This document shows, piece by piece, positions 1 through 6,756 of a stretch of 22,272 nt of DNA. The stretch covers positions 1-22,272 of the forward strand of contig JAZNHI010000115.1 of the NCBI GenBank assembly GCA_045576895.1, written 5' to 3'. The notes beneath the pieces are model-generated. The model was not told the DNA's origin. It ran no database searches and saw only the letters and a program-made list of their open reading frames with translations. The stretch is from UBA3792 sp045576895. GTDB lineage: Bacteria; Bacillota; Clostridia; Christensenellales; CAG-138. Position 1 is the first letter of the stretch, and every line of letters begins with the position of its first letter. The position numbers and the translations under genes are program-made.

Positions 1-453
1 GTAATACGGACCTATCAGCGCGACGTCCGAGGAATACGGATAGCCGCCCTTCGATGCATACGAGATCGTCTCGACCGAAGCGGCTTCTTCGGGCGTTTTT
101 CCGGTCAGGTTGGCGCGCTGCTTCTGCCGCGCGTTCGGCACCCAGCCGTTGCCCATGCCGTCCGTGTCGTGCCAGAACACGCTCTGCCCGCTGCAATAGA
201 GCGTGCCGGGCGCGTAGCTTTGGTGCGCTTCGACCAGCGCAACGACGCCGTCGGTCATCGCCATATAATCGTTTGCGGACGCGTTTTTGACGCTGACGCC
301 TTGTTCCGCAAGACGGACGTTCTCGTATTGCTCGATCTGCGCCCAAAGGTCCTCTGCGCCGTCCGCCGACGCGCTTTCCGGCAGGCGGAAAAGTCCCAGC
401 GGCAACAGCAGAAGCGCGGTGAGCAGGATCGCAATCAGTCGTTTCGGTTTCAT
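1..453 (-). CDS. Secreted protein of unknown function, N-terminal part (runs off left edge)
   Basis: An open frame of 151 codons reads leftward from an ATG at 453 to the window edge without a stop, so the gene is cut by the boundary. The ATG follows an AAGGAG-type ribosome-binding site (revcomp of 461-467), and a strong promoter lies upstream at 491-519. The N terminus is a classical signal peptide: MKPKR, a Leu/Ala-rich core at residues 6-22, and a likely signal peptidase I site after ASA at residues 28-30. There is no lipobox cysteine near it. The exported part begins with an acidic helix-like stretch (about 32-50) and contains SGQSVFWHDTDGMGNGW around residues 88-104. I do not recognise the family with confidence. 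The Trp/His/Asp-rich stretch and the SSDVALIGPYY stretch at the cut end could belong to a clostridial secreted peptidase-like protein, but that is a guess and the decisive C-terminal part is missing. Confidence 0.8.
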   Translation of the reverse strand, partial: MKPKRLIAILLTALLLLPLGLFRLPESASADGAEDLWAQIEQYENVRLAEQGVSVKNASANDYMAMTDGVVALVEAHQSYAPGTLYCSGQSVFWHDTDGMGNGWVPNARQKQRANLTGKTPEEAASVETISYASKGGYPYSSDVALIGPYY

Positions 454-490
454 ATCGTTTCTCCTTTCGGGAATTGCACTCGTATTTTTT

Positions 491-519
491 ATTATATCAT
501 GCCGCTTTCTCTTTTTCAA
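491..519 (-). promoter_or_regulatory. Sigma-A-type promoter of the secreted-protein gene
   Basis: On the minus strand there is a -35 element TTGAAA (revcomp of 514-519), a 17-bp spacer and a perfect TATAAT -10 (revcomp of 491-496). The -10 is preceded by TGA, which makes it an extended -10. Transcription would start near 484, about 30 nt upstream of the ATG at 453. This is one of the best-matching promoters in the window. Confidence 0.75.
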
Positions 520-522
520 TCA

Positions 523-546
523 TTTCCGTTCCCCCGGAACGGGAAA
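523..546. repeat. Inverted repeat between two divergent promoters
   Basis: Arms CCGTTCC (526-532) and GGAACGG (536-542) are perfect complements around a 3-nt centre. They extend to TTTCCGTTCC / GGAACGGGAAA with one extra G. The repeat lies between the -35 of the leftward promoter (514-519) and the -35 of the rightward promoter (573-578). It could be an operator or a short hairpin. No regulator gene sits next to it. Confidence 0.4.
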
Positions 547-572
547 AACGCATGCCGCGCCGAAAAAACCGG

Positions 573-601
573 TGGACGCGAAACACGATCCGTACTATAA
601 T
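573..601 (+). promoter_or_regulatory. Putative promoter of the NUDIX gene
   Basis: There is a perfect TATAAT at 596-601 with a weaker -35, TGGACG (573-578), at 17-bp spacing. Transcription would begin near 608, giving a leader of about 25 nt before the ATG at 633. Confidence 0.6.
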
Positions 602-632
602 GAAAAAGATAAGACACAACGGAGGTACAGCT

Positions 633-1151
633 ATGGAACTGCGCGACGCAAACGGACTGACGGAACGGGAATTTCTCAAAGCATATCGGGACAAGCACTA
701 CCCCGCGCCGTATCTGACGGCGGACGTCGTGCTGCTGTCGGAGGGCAGAGATGTGCTGCTGATCCGGCGCAAGGGGCATCCCTTTCTCGGCTGCTGGGCG
801 CTGCCCGGCGGATTCGTGGAGCCGGGTGAAAGCGCGGCGGACGCAGCGCTCCGGGAGCTTGCCGAAGAAACGAATGTGACCGGCTTCACGGAAGCCGATA
901 TCCACGAGATCGGGCTGTTCAGTAAGCCCGGGCGCGATCCGCGCGGCTGGGTCGTTTCGGATGCGTTTCTCGTGCCGGTCGAACGCGAAAAGATCCGGGC
1001 AAGCGCGGGCGACGACGCGGCGGAAGCGGCGTGGATCGCCGTCGGCCGGGAGGGCGATCGGCTTGTCCTTCCCGAGGGGATCCGGCTTGCCTTCGACCAT
1101 GAGGACGTGCTGAAAAAAGCCTTTGCGCTGTACGACCGGATCGCGAGATAA
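633..1151 (+). CDS. NUDIX hydrolase, possibly ADP-ribose pyrophosphatase-like
   Basis: This is a 172-residue single-domain NUDIX protein. Enzymes of this family hydrolyse a nucleoside diphosphate linked to another moiety, using Mg2+ held by the NUDIX-box glutamates. The box spans about residues 60-82: GFVEPGE, then seven residues, then RELAEETNV. All the key Glu/Arg positions are present, and Asn81 replaces the usual Gly, a substitution I believe is tolerated in this family. The segment SKPGRDPRGWVVSDAFL (about 98-114) resembles the substrate loop of ADP-ribose-type NUDIX enzymes, so ADP-ribose or a related compound is a reasonable but unproven substrate. The frame is open further upstream, but GGAGG at 621-625, 7 nt before ATG 633, and the promoter at 573-601 fix the start. 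The gene precedes glyA-folD on the same strand. I see no terminator after it, so read-through into glyA is possible. Confidence 0.88.
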   Translation: MELRDANGLTEREFLKAYRDKHYPAPYLTADVVLLSEGRDVLLIRRKGHPFLGCWALPGGFVEPGESAADAALRELAEETNVTGFTEADIHEIGLFSKPGRDPRGWVVSDAFLVPVEREKIRASAGDDAAEAAWIAVGREGDRLVLPEGIRLAFDHEDVLKKAFALYDRIAR

Positions 1152-1168
1152 TATACTCCGCGAAGGTG

Positions 1169-1197
1169 TTGACACACGCGCGCGTTCGCGTTACATT
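1169..1197 (+). promoter_or_regulatory. Putative glyA-folD promoter
   Basis: A perfect TTGACA at 1169-1174 is followed at 17 bp by TACATT at 1192-1197 (4 of 6 matches to TATAAT). The start site would be near 1204, giving a leader of about 65 nt. No known glycine or THF riboswitch core fits in so short a leader. Confidence 0.6.
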
Positions 1198-1212
1198 TAG
1201 CATAGTGGAAAA

Positions 1213-1227
1213 GGCGCGTTTTGCGCC
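1213..1227 (+). other. Short hairpin near the 5' end of the glyA leader
   Basis: GGCGC (1213-1217) pairs perfectly with GCGCC (1223-1227) across a GTTTT loop. It would form about 10 nt from the predicted mRNA 5' end. No U-tract follows, so it is not a terminator. It may stabilise the 5' end. Confidence 0.35.
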
Positions 1228-1269
1228 GATCAAGCTCATAAACAAACACATTCTACAGGAGGAAAACAC

Positions 1270-2520
1270 ATGGTAAACGAGGCATTGAAACAGCTCTTAC
1301 AGTACGATCCCGAGATCGGCGCGGCAATGCAGGACGAGCTGAACCGTCAGCGCGGCAACCTTGAGCTGATCGCATCCGAGAACATCGTATCCGAAGCGGT
1401 CCTGATGGCGATGGGCAGCGTGCTCACCAACAAGTACGCGGAGGGCTATCCGGGCAAGCGTTACTACGGCGGCTGCCAGTTCGTGGACGTCGTGGAGAAC
1501 CTTGCGATCGAGCGCGCGAAGAAGCTGTTCGGCTGCGATTACGCAAACGTGCAGCCGCATTCCGGCGCACAGGCGAACATGGCGGTGTTCTTTGCGGTGC
1601 TGAACCCGGGCGACACCTTCATGGGCATGGACCTTTCTAACGGCGGTCACCTTACGCACGGCAGCCCCGTCAACATGTCCGGCAAATACTATCACTGCGT
1701 TTCCTACGGCGTGGACGAGCACGGCGTCATCGACTACGAGGACGTTCGCAAAAAGGCGCTCGAGTTCCGTCCGAAGCTGATCGTCGCGGGCGCAAGCGCA
1801 TACTGCCGCACGATCGACTTCCCGAAGTTCCGTGAGATCTGCGACGAAGTCGGCGCGGTTCTGATGGTCGACATGGCGCACATCGCGGGCCTCGTTGCCG
1901 CGGGCGAGCATCCCTCTCCCTTCCCCTATGCGGACGTGGTCACCACCACCACGCACAAGACGCTGCGCGGTCCGCGCGGCGGGCTGATCCTCGCAAACCA
2001 GGAAGCGGCGGATAAGTTCAACTTCAACAAGGCGATCTTCCCGGGCATCCAGGGCGGTCCTCTGATGCACGTCATCGCGGGCAAGGCGGTCGCGCTCGCG
2101 GAGGCGCTGAAGCCCGAGTTCAAGGCGTATCAGCATCAGGTCGTTCTGAACGCGAAGGCGCTTGCCGAAGCGCTGAAGGCGGAAGGTCTCAAGATCGTTT
2201 CCGGCGGCACGGACAACCACCTCATGCTGCTCGACCTCATCGGTCTCGACGTGTCCGGCAAGGCGCTGCAGAACCGTCTGGACGAGGTCCACATCACGGT
2301 CAACAAGAACACCGTTCCCGGCGAGCCGAGAAGCCCGTTCGTGACCTCCGGCGTCCGCATCGGCACCCCCGCCGTCACGACCCGCGGTCTCAAGGAAGAG
2401 GACATGAAGACGATCGCGCACTGCATCGCGCTGGCGATCAACGACTTTGAGAACTCCAAGGAGTACATTGACGCGGAAGTCAAGAAGCTCTGCGACAAGT
2501 ACCCGATCTATCAGGACTGA
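1270..2520 (+). CDS. glyA: Serine hydroxymethyltransferase
   Basis: A cytoplasmic PLP enzyme that interconverts serine plus tetrahydrofolate with glycine plus 5,10-methylene-THF. It is the main entry of one-carbon units into the folate pool. The 416-residue length is normal for bacterial GlyA. The PLP-binding lysine is Lys230 in the motif TTTTHKTLRGPRGG. Other family hallmarks are LIASENIVS (33-41), YAEGYPGKRYYGG (56-68), the PHSGAQAN segment (97-104), and the Asp-x-Ala-His pair DMAH (201-204) that contacts the cofactor. The start is set by AGGAGG at 1257-1262, 7 nt upstream of ATG. It is followed after only 3 nt by folD, whose product uses the methylene-THF made here, so the two genes are surely cotranscribed. 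Coding is intact. Confidence 0.98.
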   Translation: MVNEALKQLLQYDPEIGAAMQDELNRQRGNLELIASENIVSEAVLMAMGSVLTNKYAEGYPGKRYYGGCQFVDVVENLAIERAKKLFGCDYANVQPHSGAQANMAVFFAVLNPGDTFMGMDLSNGGHLTHGSPVNMSGKYYHCVSYGVDEHGVIDYEDVRKKALEFRPKLIVAGASAYCRTIDFPKFREICDEVGAVLMVDMAHIAGLVAAGEHPSPFPYADVVTTTTHKTLRGPRGGLILANQEAADKFNFNKAIFPGIQGGPLMHVIAGKAVALAEALKPEFKAYQHQVVLNAKALAEALKAEGLKIVSGGTDNHLMLLDLIGLDVSGKALQNRLDEVHITVNKNTVPGEPRSPFVTSGVRIGTPAVTTRGLKEEDMKTIAHCIALAINDFENSKEYIDAEVKKLCDKYPIYQD

Positions 2521-2523
2521 TCT

Positions 2524-3372
2524 ATGGCGGAACTCCTGAAGGGCAAGCCCGTCGCAGACGCCATGACCGCGCGGATGCAAAAGACGGCGGAAACGCTCAA
2601 AAAGCGCGGCGTCGAGCCGACGCTTTGCGTGGTGCGCGTGGGCGAACGCGCGGACGATCTCGCGTATGAAAAGGGCGTAATCAAGCGCTGTTCCGAGGTC
2701 GGCGTCAGCTTACGGCAGCTTGTTCTGCCGGAGGACGTCACGCAGGACGCGTTTGAGACGGCGTTCGAGACGGTCAACCGCGATCCTTCCGTTCACGGCA
2801 TTCTGCTGTTCCGACCGCTGCCCAAAGCACTCGATTCCGAACGTATCCGCAAGCTGTTCGATCCGAAAAAGGACATCGACGGCTGGACGGACGGCTCGCT
2901 TGCGGGCGTGTACGCAAACACGGACCTCGGCTTTGCGCCGTGCACCGCACAGGCGGTGCTTGAGCTGCTGCGCTTCTATGGGATCGACCCGAAGGGCAAG
3001 CGCGCCACGGTCATCGGGCGGTCGCTGGTCATCGGGCGCCCGGTCTCGATGCTGCTGATGCACGCAAACGCCACGGTCACGACCTGCCACACGCGCACAA
3101 AGGACGTCCCCGCGATCGCGCGGGAAGCGGACATTCTCGTGTGCGCCGCGGGCGTGATGAGAAGCGTCACCGAGGCGTTCACGAATCCCGATCAGGTCGT
3201 CGTCGACGTGGGCATCCACTTTGACGAGGAAACGGGAAAGCTCACGGGCGACGTCGATTTCGACCGCGTCGCGCCCGTCGTCAAGGCGATCACGCCGGTC
3301 CCCGGCGGCGTCGGCGGCATCACGACCTGCGTGCTCCTCGATCACGTACTGAAAGCCGCGTCCGCGGTCTGA
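2524..3372 (+). CDS. folD: FolD-family methylene-THF dehydrogenase, probably lacking cyclohydrolase activity
   Basis: A 282-residue FolD protein. The family oxidises 5,10-methylene-THF to methenyl-THF with NAD(P), and most members also hydrolyse methenyl-THF to 10-formyl-THF. The dinucleotide-binding half is well preserved: GRSLVIGRPVSMLL (165-178) and TPVPGGVGGIT (257-267), as is the KKDIDGW folate-site segment (115-121). In the bifunctional active site the family motif Tyr-x-x-x-Lys is broken. Tyr48 is present but the +4 position is Val52 (YEKGVIK), and the partner glutamine of the usual VQLPLP segment is Phe96 (LLFRPLP). These two side chains drive the cyclohydrolase step, so I infer a dehydrogenase-only enzyme, as I recall for some clostridial FolD proteins working with a separate FchA cyclohydrolase. 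It is translationally close-coupled to glyA (3-nt gap, with AGGA inside the glyA end), and a terminator follows. Confidence 0.93.
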   Translation: MAELLKGKPVADAMTARMQKTAETLKKRGVEPTLCVVRVGERADDLAYEKGVIKRCSEVGVSLRQLVLPEDVTQDAFETAFETVNRDPSVHGILLFRPLPKALDSERIRKLFDPKKDIDGWTDGSLAGVYANTDLGFAPCTAQAVLELLRFYGIDPKGKRATVIGRSLVIGRPVSMLLMHANATVTTCHTRTKDVPAIAREADILVCAAGVMRSVTEAFTNPDQVVVDVGIHFDEETGKLTGDVDFDRVAPVVKAITPVPGGVGGITTCVLLDHVLKAASAV

Positions 3373-3386
3373 ACCGAAACATAAAA

Positions 3387-3426
3387 CAAAAACCTCTTCT
3401 GCCCGATCGGCAAAAGAGGTTTTTTC
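3387..3426. terminator. Bidirectional intrinsic terminator between folD and the ABC exporter gene
   Basis: AACCTCTT (3391-3398) pairs with AAGAGGTT (3414-3421), with an inner TGCC/GGCA stem (3400-3403 / 3409-3412). A-rich sequence lies on the left and a T-run (3420-3425) on the right, so it can terminate both the rightward folD transcript and the leftward ABC transporter transcript. Confidence 0.88.
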
Positions 3427-3435
3427 GTTGGATCG

Positions 3436-5160
3436 TTATCGCTGCGACACGGTGAACAGCGAGTAGAAGTAGCCCTTCTCCGCCATCAGCTCGTCGAAGG
3501 TGCCACGCTCCGCGACGACGCCGTTCTTCAGTGTAAAGAGTCCGGTGCAGCGGCGCAGGATGTTTTCGTCGAGATCGTGCGTGACGATCACGCGGGTGTA
3601 GCCGTCGAGCTTCAGGATCGCGTCGAGCACCTCGAAGGTGGTCTCCGCATCGAGCGCCGCCGTCGCCTCGTCGATGAACAGCACGGGCGTTTTTCTGAGA
3701 AGCGCTCTTGCAATCGAAATGCGCTGGCGTTCGCCGCCGGAAAGCCCGGAGCCGTTCTCGCCGCACAGATATTCCTCGCCCTTCTCCTCAACGAGCTTAG
3801 AAAGACCGGACAGCCGCACCGCGCGGTCGACCTCCTCCTTCGGGAACTCGGAGAACATCGTGATGTTGTCGCGGATCGTGCTGTTGAACACGAACACATT
3901 CTGCTGAATGATGGACACGAGATCGTAAAGCGAGCCGGGCGAAACGGTTTTAAGCTCGTGACCGTCGTACAGAATCTCGCCGTTGTAGTCCTTCGAGGAC
4001 GCCATGAGAAGGTTCAGGATCGTGGACTTGCCGCTGCCGGAGCCGCCGACGAGCGCATAGCAGCCGCCCGCGGGAAGCTCCATGTCAACGTCCTTCAGGA
4101 CCGTCTTGCCCTCTTCATAGGCAAAGCTCAGATCGCGGATCGAGATGCCCTTTGTAAGCTTCGGCTCGATCGACTCGCCCTCGTTCGGGACGTTCTGATG
4201 CAGCGCCGCCGCAAGCTTTTCGATCAGCGCAAACGACGACTTTATCCCGGCAAAGAAAGCGGGGAACGTCTCAATGGGACCGAGCACGTAGTTCAGAAGC
4301 TGCACGAAGACGATCGCAGTACCGGGCGTGACGCCCTTTCCCGAAATTGCCAGTGCCGCGGCGACGAAGAACACGCCGAACTGCAGGATCGCGCCGGCGA
4401 TCCCGGACGCATAGTTGACGTTGACGTTGACGCCCGTCCGCTTCTTTGACGCGTCGGCGACGCTTTCGTTGCTCTCCGCATGCAGGCGGGTGATGCTGTC
4501 CTCCGCCTTGAAGCTCTTGATGACCGCAAAGCCGGTGAGCGCATCCTTCAGCATGCCGGTGTAGCGCTCCTTTTGGTCGGAAACGTCCTTTTCCGCCTTT
4601 GCCGCTTTATTCCCCAGCGCCACGGAAACGATGATCGGCAGAAGCGAGAAGCCGATGGCGATCAGCGTCAGAAGCGGGCTGTAGAAGATCATGAGCCCGA
4701 GCGCGCCGACGAACGAAACCGCGATCACCACGGTGTTCTGCAGCTTTGCGAGAAACTCTGTTTCGATGGTATTCACGTCGTTGGAAAGCGCGGAAAGATA
4801 GAGCGAGGAATTTTCGCCGGAAAACGCCTGAATGCCCTTTTCCATGAGCCGGTCAAAGACGTATGCACGATACTGCTGCATCGCCTTTGCACGGAATTTG
4901 GTGAGATAGATCCGGTCGATCACCCATGCGAGCGCAAACAATCCGAACGAGGCGCATGCAACGATCAGCAGCGTCCGAAACCCGAATTGGCTTTCGCCCG
5001 CAATGAGATCCGCGACCTCCTTGATGAGCCAGGACACGACCAGTCCCGCGACGGCGGTGAGCACCGCCGCAAGCACGGTCATAAACAGATTGAACTTGTT
5101 CTTTCGGAACAGCTCTTTAACAAACGGACGCCGCAGCGCTTTCAGTTCTTTTTGATCCAT
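3436..5160 (-). CDS. Single-chain ABC exporter (membrane domain fused to ATPase)
   Basis: A 574-residue half-transporter of the ABC exporter fold, expected to work as a homodimer in the cytoplasmic membrane because no second subunit is adjacent. Residues about 20-310 form the six-helix transmembrane domain, with clear hydrophobic segments near 25-50, 62-85, 142-160, 163-182 and 255-273. The nucleotide-binding domain follows: Walker A GGSGSGKST (372-380), Q-loop near Gln419-Gln420, signature LSGGERQ (473-479), Walker B VLFIDEA (493-499) with catalytic Glu498, D-loop ALD (502-504) and H-loop His528. All catalytic residues are present. The substrate cannot be told from sequence; lipids, peptides and drugs are all possible. 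The start at 5160 has a GGGGGAGG ribosome site 8-9 nt upstream and its own promoter. The gene lies downstream of the dcw operon on the same strand but is separated from it by a terminator. Confidence 0.93.
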   Translation of the reverse strand: MDQKELKALRRPFVKELFRKNKFNLFMTVLAAVLTAVAGLVVSWLIKEVADLIAGESQFGFRTLLIVACASFGLFALAWVIDRIYLTKFRAKAMQQYRAYVFDRLMEKGIQAFSGENSSLYLSALSNDVNTIETEFLAKLQNTVVIAVSFVGALGLMIFYSPLLTLIAIGFSLLPIIVSVALGNKAAKAEKDVSDQKERYTGMLKDALTGFAVIKSFKAEDSITRLHAESNESVADASKKRTGVNVNVNYASGIAGAILQFGVFFVAAALAISGKGVTPGTAIVFVQLLNYVLGPIETFPAFFAGIKSSFALIEKLAAALHQNVPNEGESIEPKLTKGISIRDLSFAYEEGKTVLKDVDMELPAGGCYALVGGSGSGKSTILNLLMASSKDYNGEILYDGHELKTVSPGSLYDLVSIIQQNVFVFNSTIRDNITMFSEFPKEEVDRAVRLSGLSKLVEEKGEEYLCGENGSGLSGGERQRISIARALLRKTPVLFIDEATAALDAETTFEVLDAILKLDGYTRVIVTHDLDENILRRCTGLFTLKNGVVAERGTFDELMAEKGYFYSLFTVSQR

Positions 5161-5181
5161 CGGAATGTCCTCCCCCTGCGA

Positions 5182-5197
5182 CCGGTCGTCCGGTCGT
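5182..5197. repeat. Tandem 8-bp repeat in the ABC exporter leader
   Basis: CCGGTCGT occurs twice back to back (5182-5189 and 5190-5197), between the predicted promoter and the ribosome-binding site. It could be part of an operator or simply chance in GC-rich DNA. Confidence 0.3.
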
Positions 5198-5213
5198 TTG
5201 ATCTTACGGTATG

Positions 5214-5242
5214 ATTATATCCCGGTTCCCGTCGGCACACAA
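5214..5242 (-). promoter_or_regulatory. Putative promoter of the ABC exporter gene
   Basis: On the minus strand TATAAT (revcomp of 5214-5219) is perfect. At 17 bp upstream there is TTGTGT (revcomp of 5237-5242), a weak -35. Start would be near 5207, leaving a leader of about 47 nt. A weak -35 fits a promoter that depends on an activator or is tightly controlled. Confidence 0.55.
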
Positions 5243-5246
5243 CACA

Positions 5247-5262
5247 CCGTTAATATCAACGG
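5247..5262. promoter_or_regulatory. 16-bp near-perfect palindrome upstream of the ABC exporter promoter
   Basis: CCGTTAATATCAACGG is a 16-bp palindrome with a single mismatched pair. It lies just upstream of the weak -35 of the ABC exporter promoter, where an activator or repressor dimer could bind. No regulator gene is adjacent. Confidence 0.4.
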
Positions 5263-5304
5263 AATATTATTTTTTCTACTGTCAGTATGAGTTTTGGTGG
5301 GGAC

Positions 5305-5340
5305 AGAAAAAAAGACTGCCGTACTGTAACGGCAGTCTGT
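5305..5340 (-). terminator. Intrinsic terminator of the dcw operon
   Basis: AGACTGCCGT (5313-5322) and ACGGCAGTCT (5329-5338) form a perfect 10-bp stem with a 6-nt loop. Read on the minus strand, the stem runs straight into a T-tract (complement of A5307-A5313). It lies 16 nt past the ftsQ stop. There is no T-run in the plus direction, so it works only for the leftward dcw transcript and insulates the ABC exporter gene. Confidence 0.9.
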
Positions 5341-5355
5341 ATTCGGGATTGGTTC

Positions 5356-6756
5356 TCAGCCGGTGAACGGATCGTCCTGATGCGGCATCGACGTCACCTG
5401 CGGCTCGGGCGTGGAGGGCTCCGGCGTCGGCTGTTCGACCGGATTCTGCGGCTGTTCGCCGGGTGATGTGCTCGGCGCCACGGAAGCCGGCGCAAGCGTC
5501 GGGAGCGAATATCCCGGCTCGTACGGCGAGATGTTCACGCCGCCCTTGCTGTACAGATAGATCGTCGCCGTGGACTTGCCTTCGCGGATGAAGTCCCCCG
5601 CTTCGTCCATGATCTCCGTCCAGTGCTTCGTGAGAAGCATCAGCTTCGTTTCGAGGTTCGAGGTGTCGCCGACCTCGATCGTGTACGGCGTGCCCTCAAT
5701 GTACATGCGGATCTGCATCAGCTCCGTCATGTCGATCCGGTTGATCTTCGGCGTGCGCTCCAAAAGCCCGAGCTCCTTGAGCTTCGTCAGAAGCCGGATC
5801 AGCGCGGCGACCTGAATGTCGCTCGCGTCGCCGAGGCGCGTGCCGTTGACCGCGCTCGAAATGCTCATGCCGTCCGCGATCAGCAATCCGCCCGTACTTT
5901 CCGCCGCCGCGTTCAGCACGATGCCGTTTTCGTCGATGATCGCCAGATACTCGCTCTGCGGACCCCAGCGGACGCATGCCGCCTCCTCGCGCTTGCTGAC
6001 CGTGACGTGGATCGTGGACGGGAACGAGAACCGCACCGTCGCGTCCAGATACGGATCGTTGTCGCGGATGTGCTTTTCGACGTCCGCCGTGCTGATGAAC
6101 AGAGCGCTGCGCTTCCGAAGCTTTGAGCGAAGACCGGTCAGATCGATGATCCGATCCTCCGTATAACCGCTCGGCACGTTTGTGACATGCACGCTCGAAA
6201 GCCGCGTGATGAACCAGGTCAGCGCCGCGAGCACCGCGATCGCGAGAATGCCCATGATCATCGTGGACGTGCTGCGCTGCCTTCTCTTCTTCCGCTCCGC
6301 TTTTTTAAGCTCCGCCTGTCTTGCCACTTCGCGGGCGCGCTTTTCCGCGCGTGCACGGGATCGCGCGCGCGCTTCGTCGTATTCGCGCTTCGCCTCCGTG
6401 TCGTGCTCGACGACGGTCGTCGTCGCCTTCGGCGCGTTCTTGCGCTTGCCGTAGCGGGCTTTCTTCTTTCCGACGCGCCGTCCGTACCGGTCAAACCGGA
6501 ACGTCGGCATCTCGGATGGCTTGTCCGCTTTCTTCGGTTTTGCGGGGACGTCCGTCAAAGCGGCGTCCGCCTCCGAAGGCTCGTCCGCCTCCGGCGGTAC
6601 GGGTTCGCCGTCCGTCGGTTCCTCAATCGCAGGTTCCGGCTGTTCTTCGGGCGCGTCGTCGTCCGATCCGAACAGGTCGATCGTCTCCGTCGACTTGCCC
6701 GCATCGTCGTCAAACAGGAAGCTTGCCCGTTCACTGCGTTTTTTCTTCTTTGCCAA
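5356..6756 (-). CDS. ftsQ: Cell-division protein FtsQ/DivIB with an extended cytoplasmic arm
   Basis: A 466-residue bitopic membrane protein of the FtsQ/DivIB family, the scaffold that binds FtsL and FtsB/DivIC-type proteins in the divisome. Residues 1-163 are cytoplasmic: an acidic Pro/Glu/Asp-rich half (14-80), then a strongly basic, probably helical half (84-161). A single transmembrane segment spans about 164-184. The POTRA domain follows at about 187-258 (VHVTNVPSGY through VTVSKREE), then the FtsQ beta domain to about 400. A Pro/Ser/Thr/Gln-rich tail ends the chain (about 408-466). The cytoplasmic arm is far longer than the few tens of residues usual in this family. The start is TTG at 6756, supported by AAAGGAAG (revcomp of 6763-6770). 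The gene overlaps the end of murA by 26 bp in another frame, indicating coupled translation. It is last in the dcw operon. Confidence 0.88.
   Translation of the reverse strand: MAKKKKRSERASFLFDDDAGKSTETIDLFGSDDDAPEEQPEPAIEEPTDGEPVPPEADEPSEADAALTDVPAKPKKADKPSEMPTFRFDRYGRRVGKKKARYGKRKNAPKATTTVVEHDTEAKREYDEARARSRARAEKRAREVARQAELKKAERKKRRQRSTSTMIMGILAIAVLAALTWFITRLSSVHVTNVPSGYTEDRIIDLTGLRSKLRKRSALFISTADVEKHIRDNDPYLDATVRFSFPSTIHVTVSKREEAACVRWGPQSEYLAIIDENGIVLNAAAESTGGLLIADGMSISSAVNGTRLGDASDIQVAALIRLLTKLKELGLLERTPKINRIDMTELMQIRMYIEGTPYTIEVGDTSNLETKLMLLTKHWTEIMDEAGDFIREGKSTATIYLYSKGGVNISPYEPGYSLPTLAPASVAPSTSPGEQPQNPVEQPTPEPSTPEPQVTSMPHQDDPFTG

Noticed and set aside
633..1151. Asn in place of Gly in the NUDIX box as a sign of inactivity
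   Set aside because: All catalytic Glu and Arg residues are present, and I believe Asn at this position occurs in other apparently active NUDIX proteins, so it is not strong evidence for loss of function.
1198..1269. Possible glycine or tetrahydrofolate riboswitch before glyA
   Set aside because: The leader after the predicted start is only about 65 nt and shows one 5-bp hairpin. Neither riboswitch core is present.
1297..2580. Long open frame (427 codons) antisense to glyA
   Set aside because: glyA is unambiguous on the plus strand. The reverse frame is kept open by GC-rich codon use, and its translation is Arg/Val/His/Asp-rich with no recognisable family or ribosome site.
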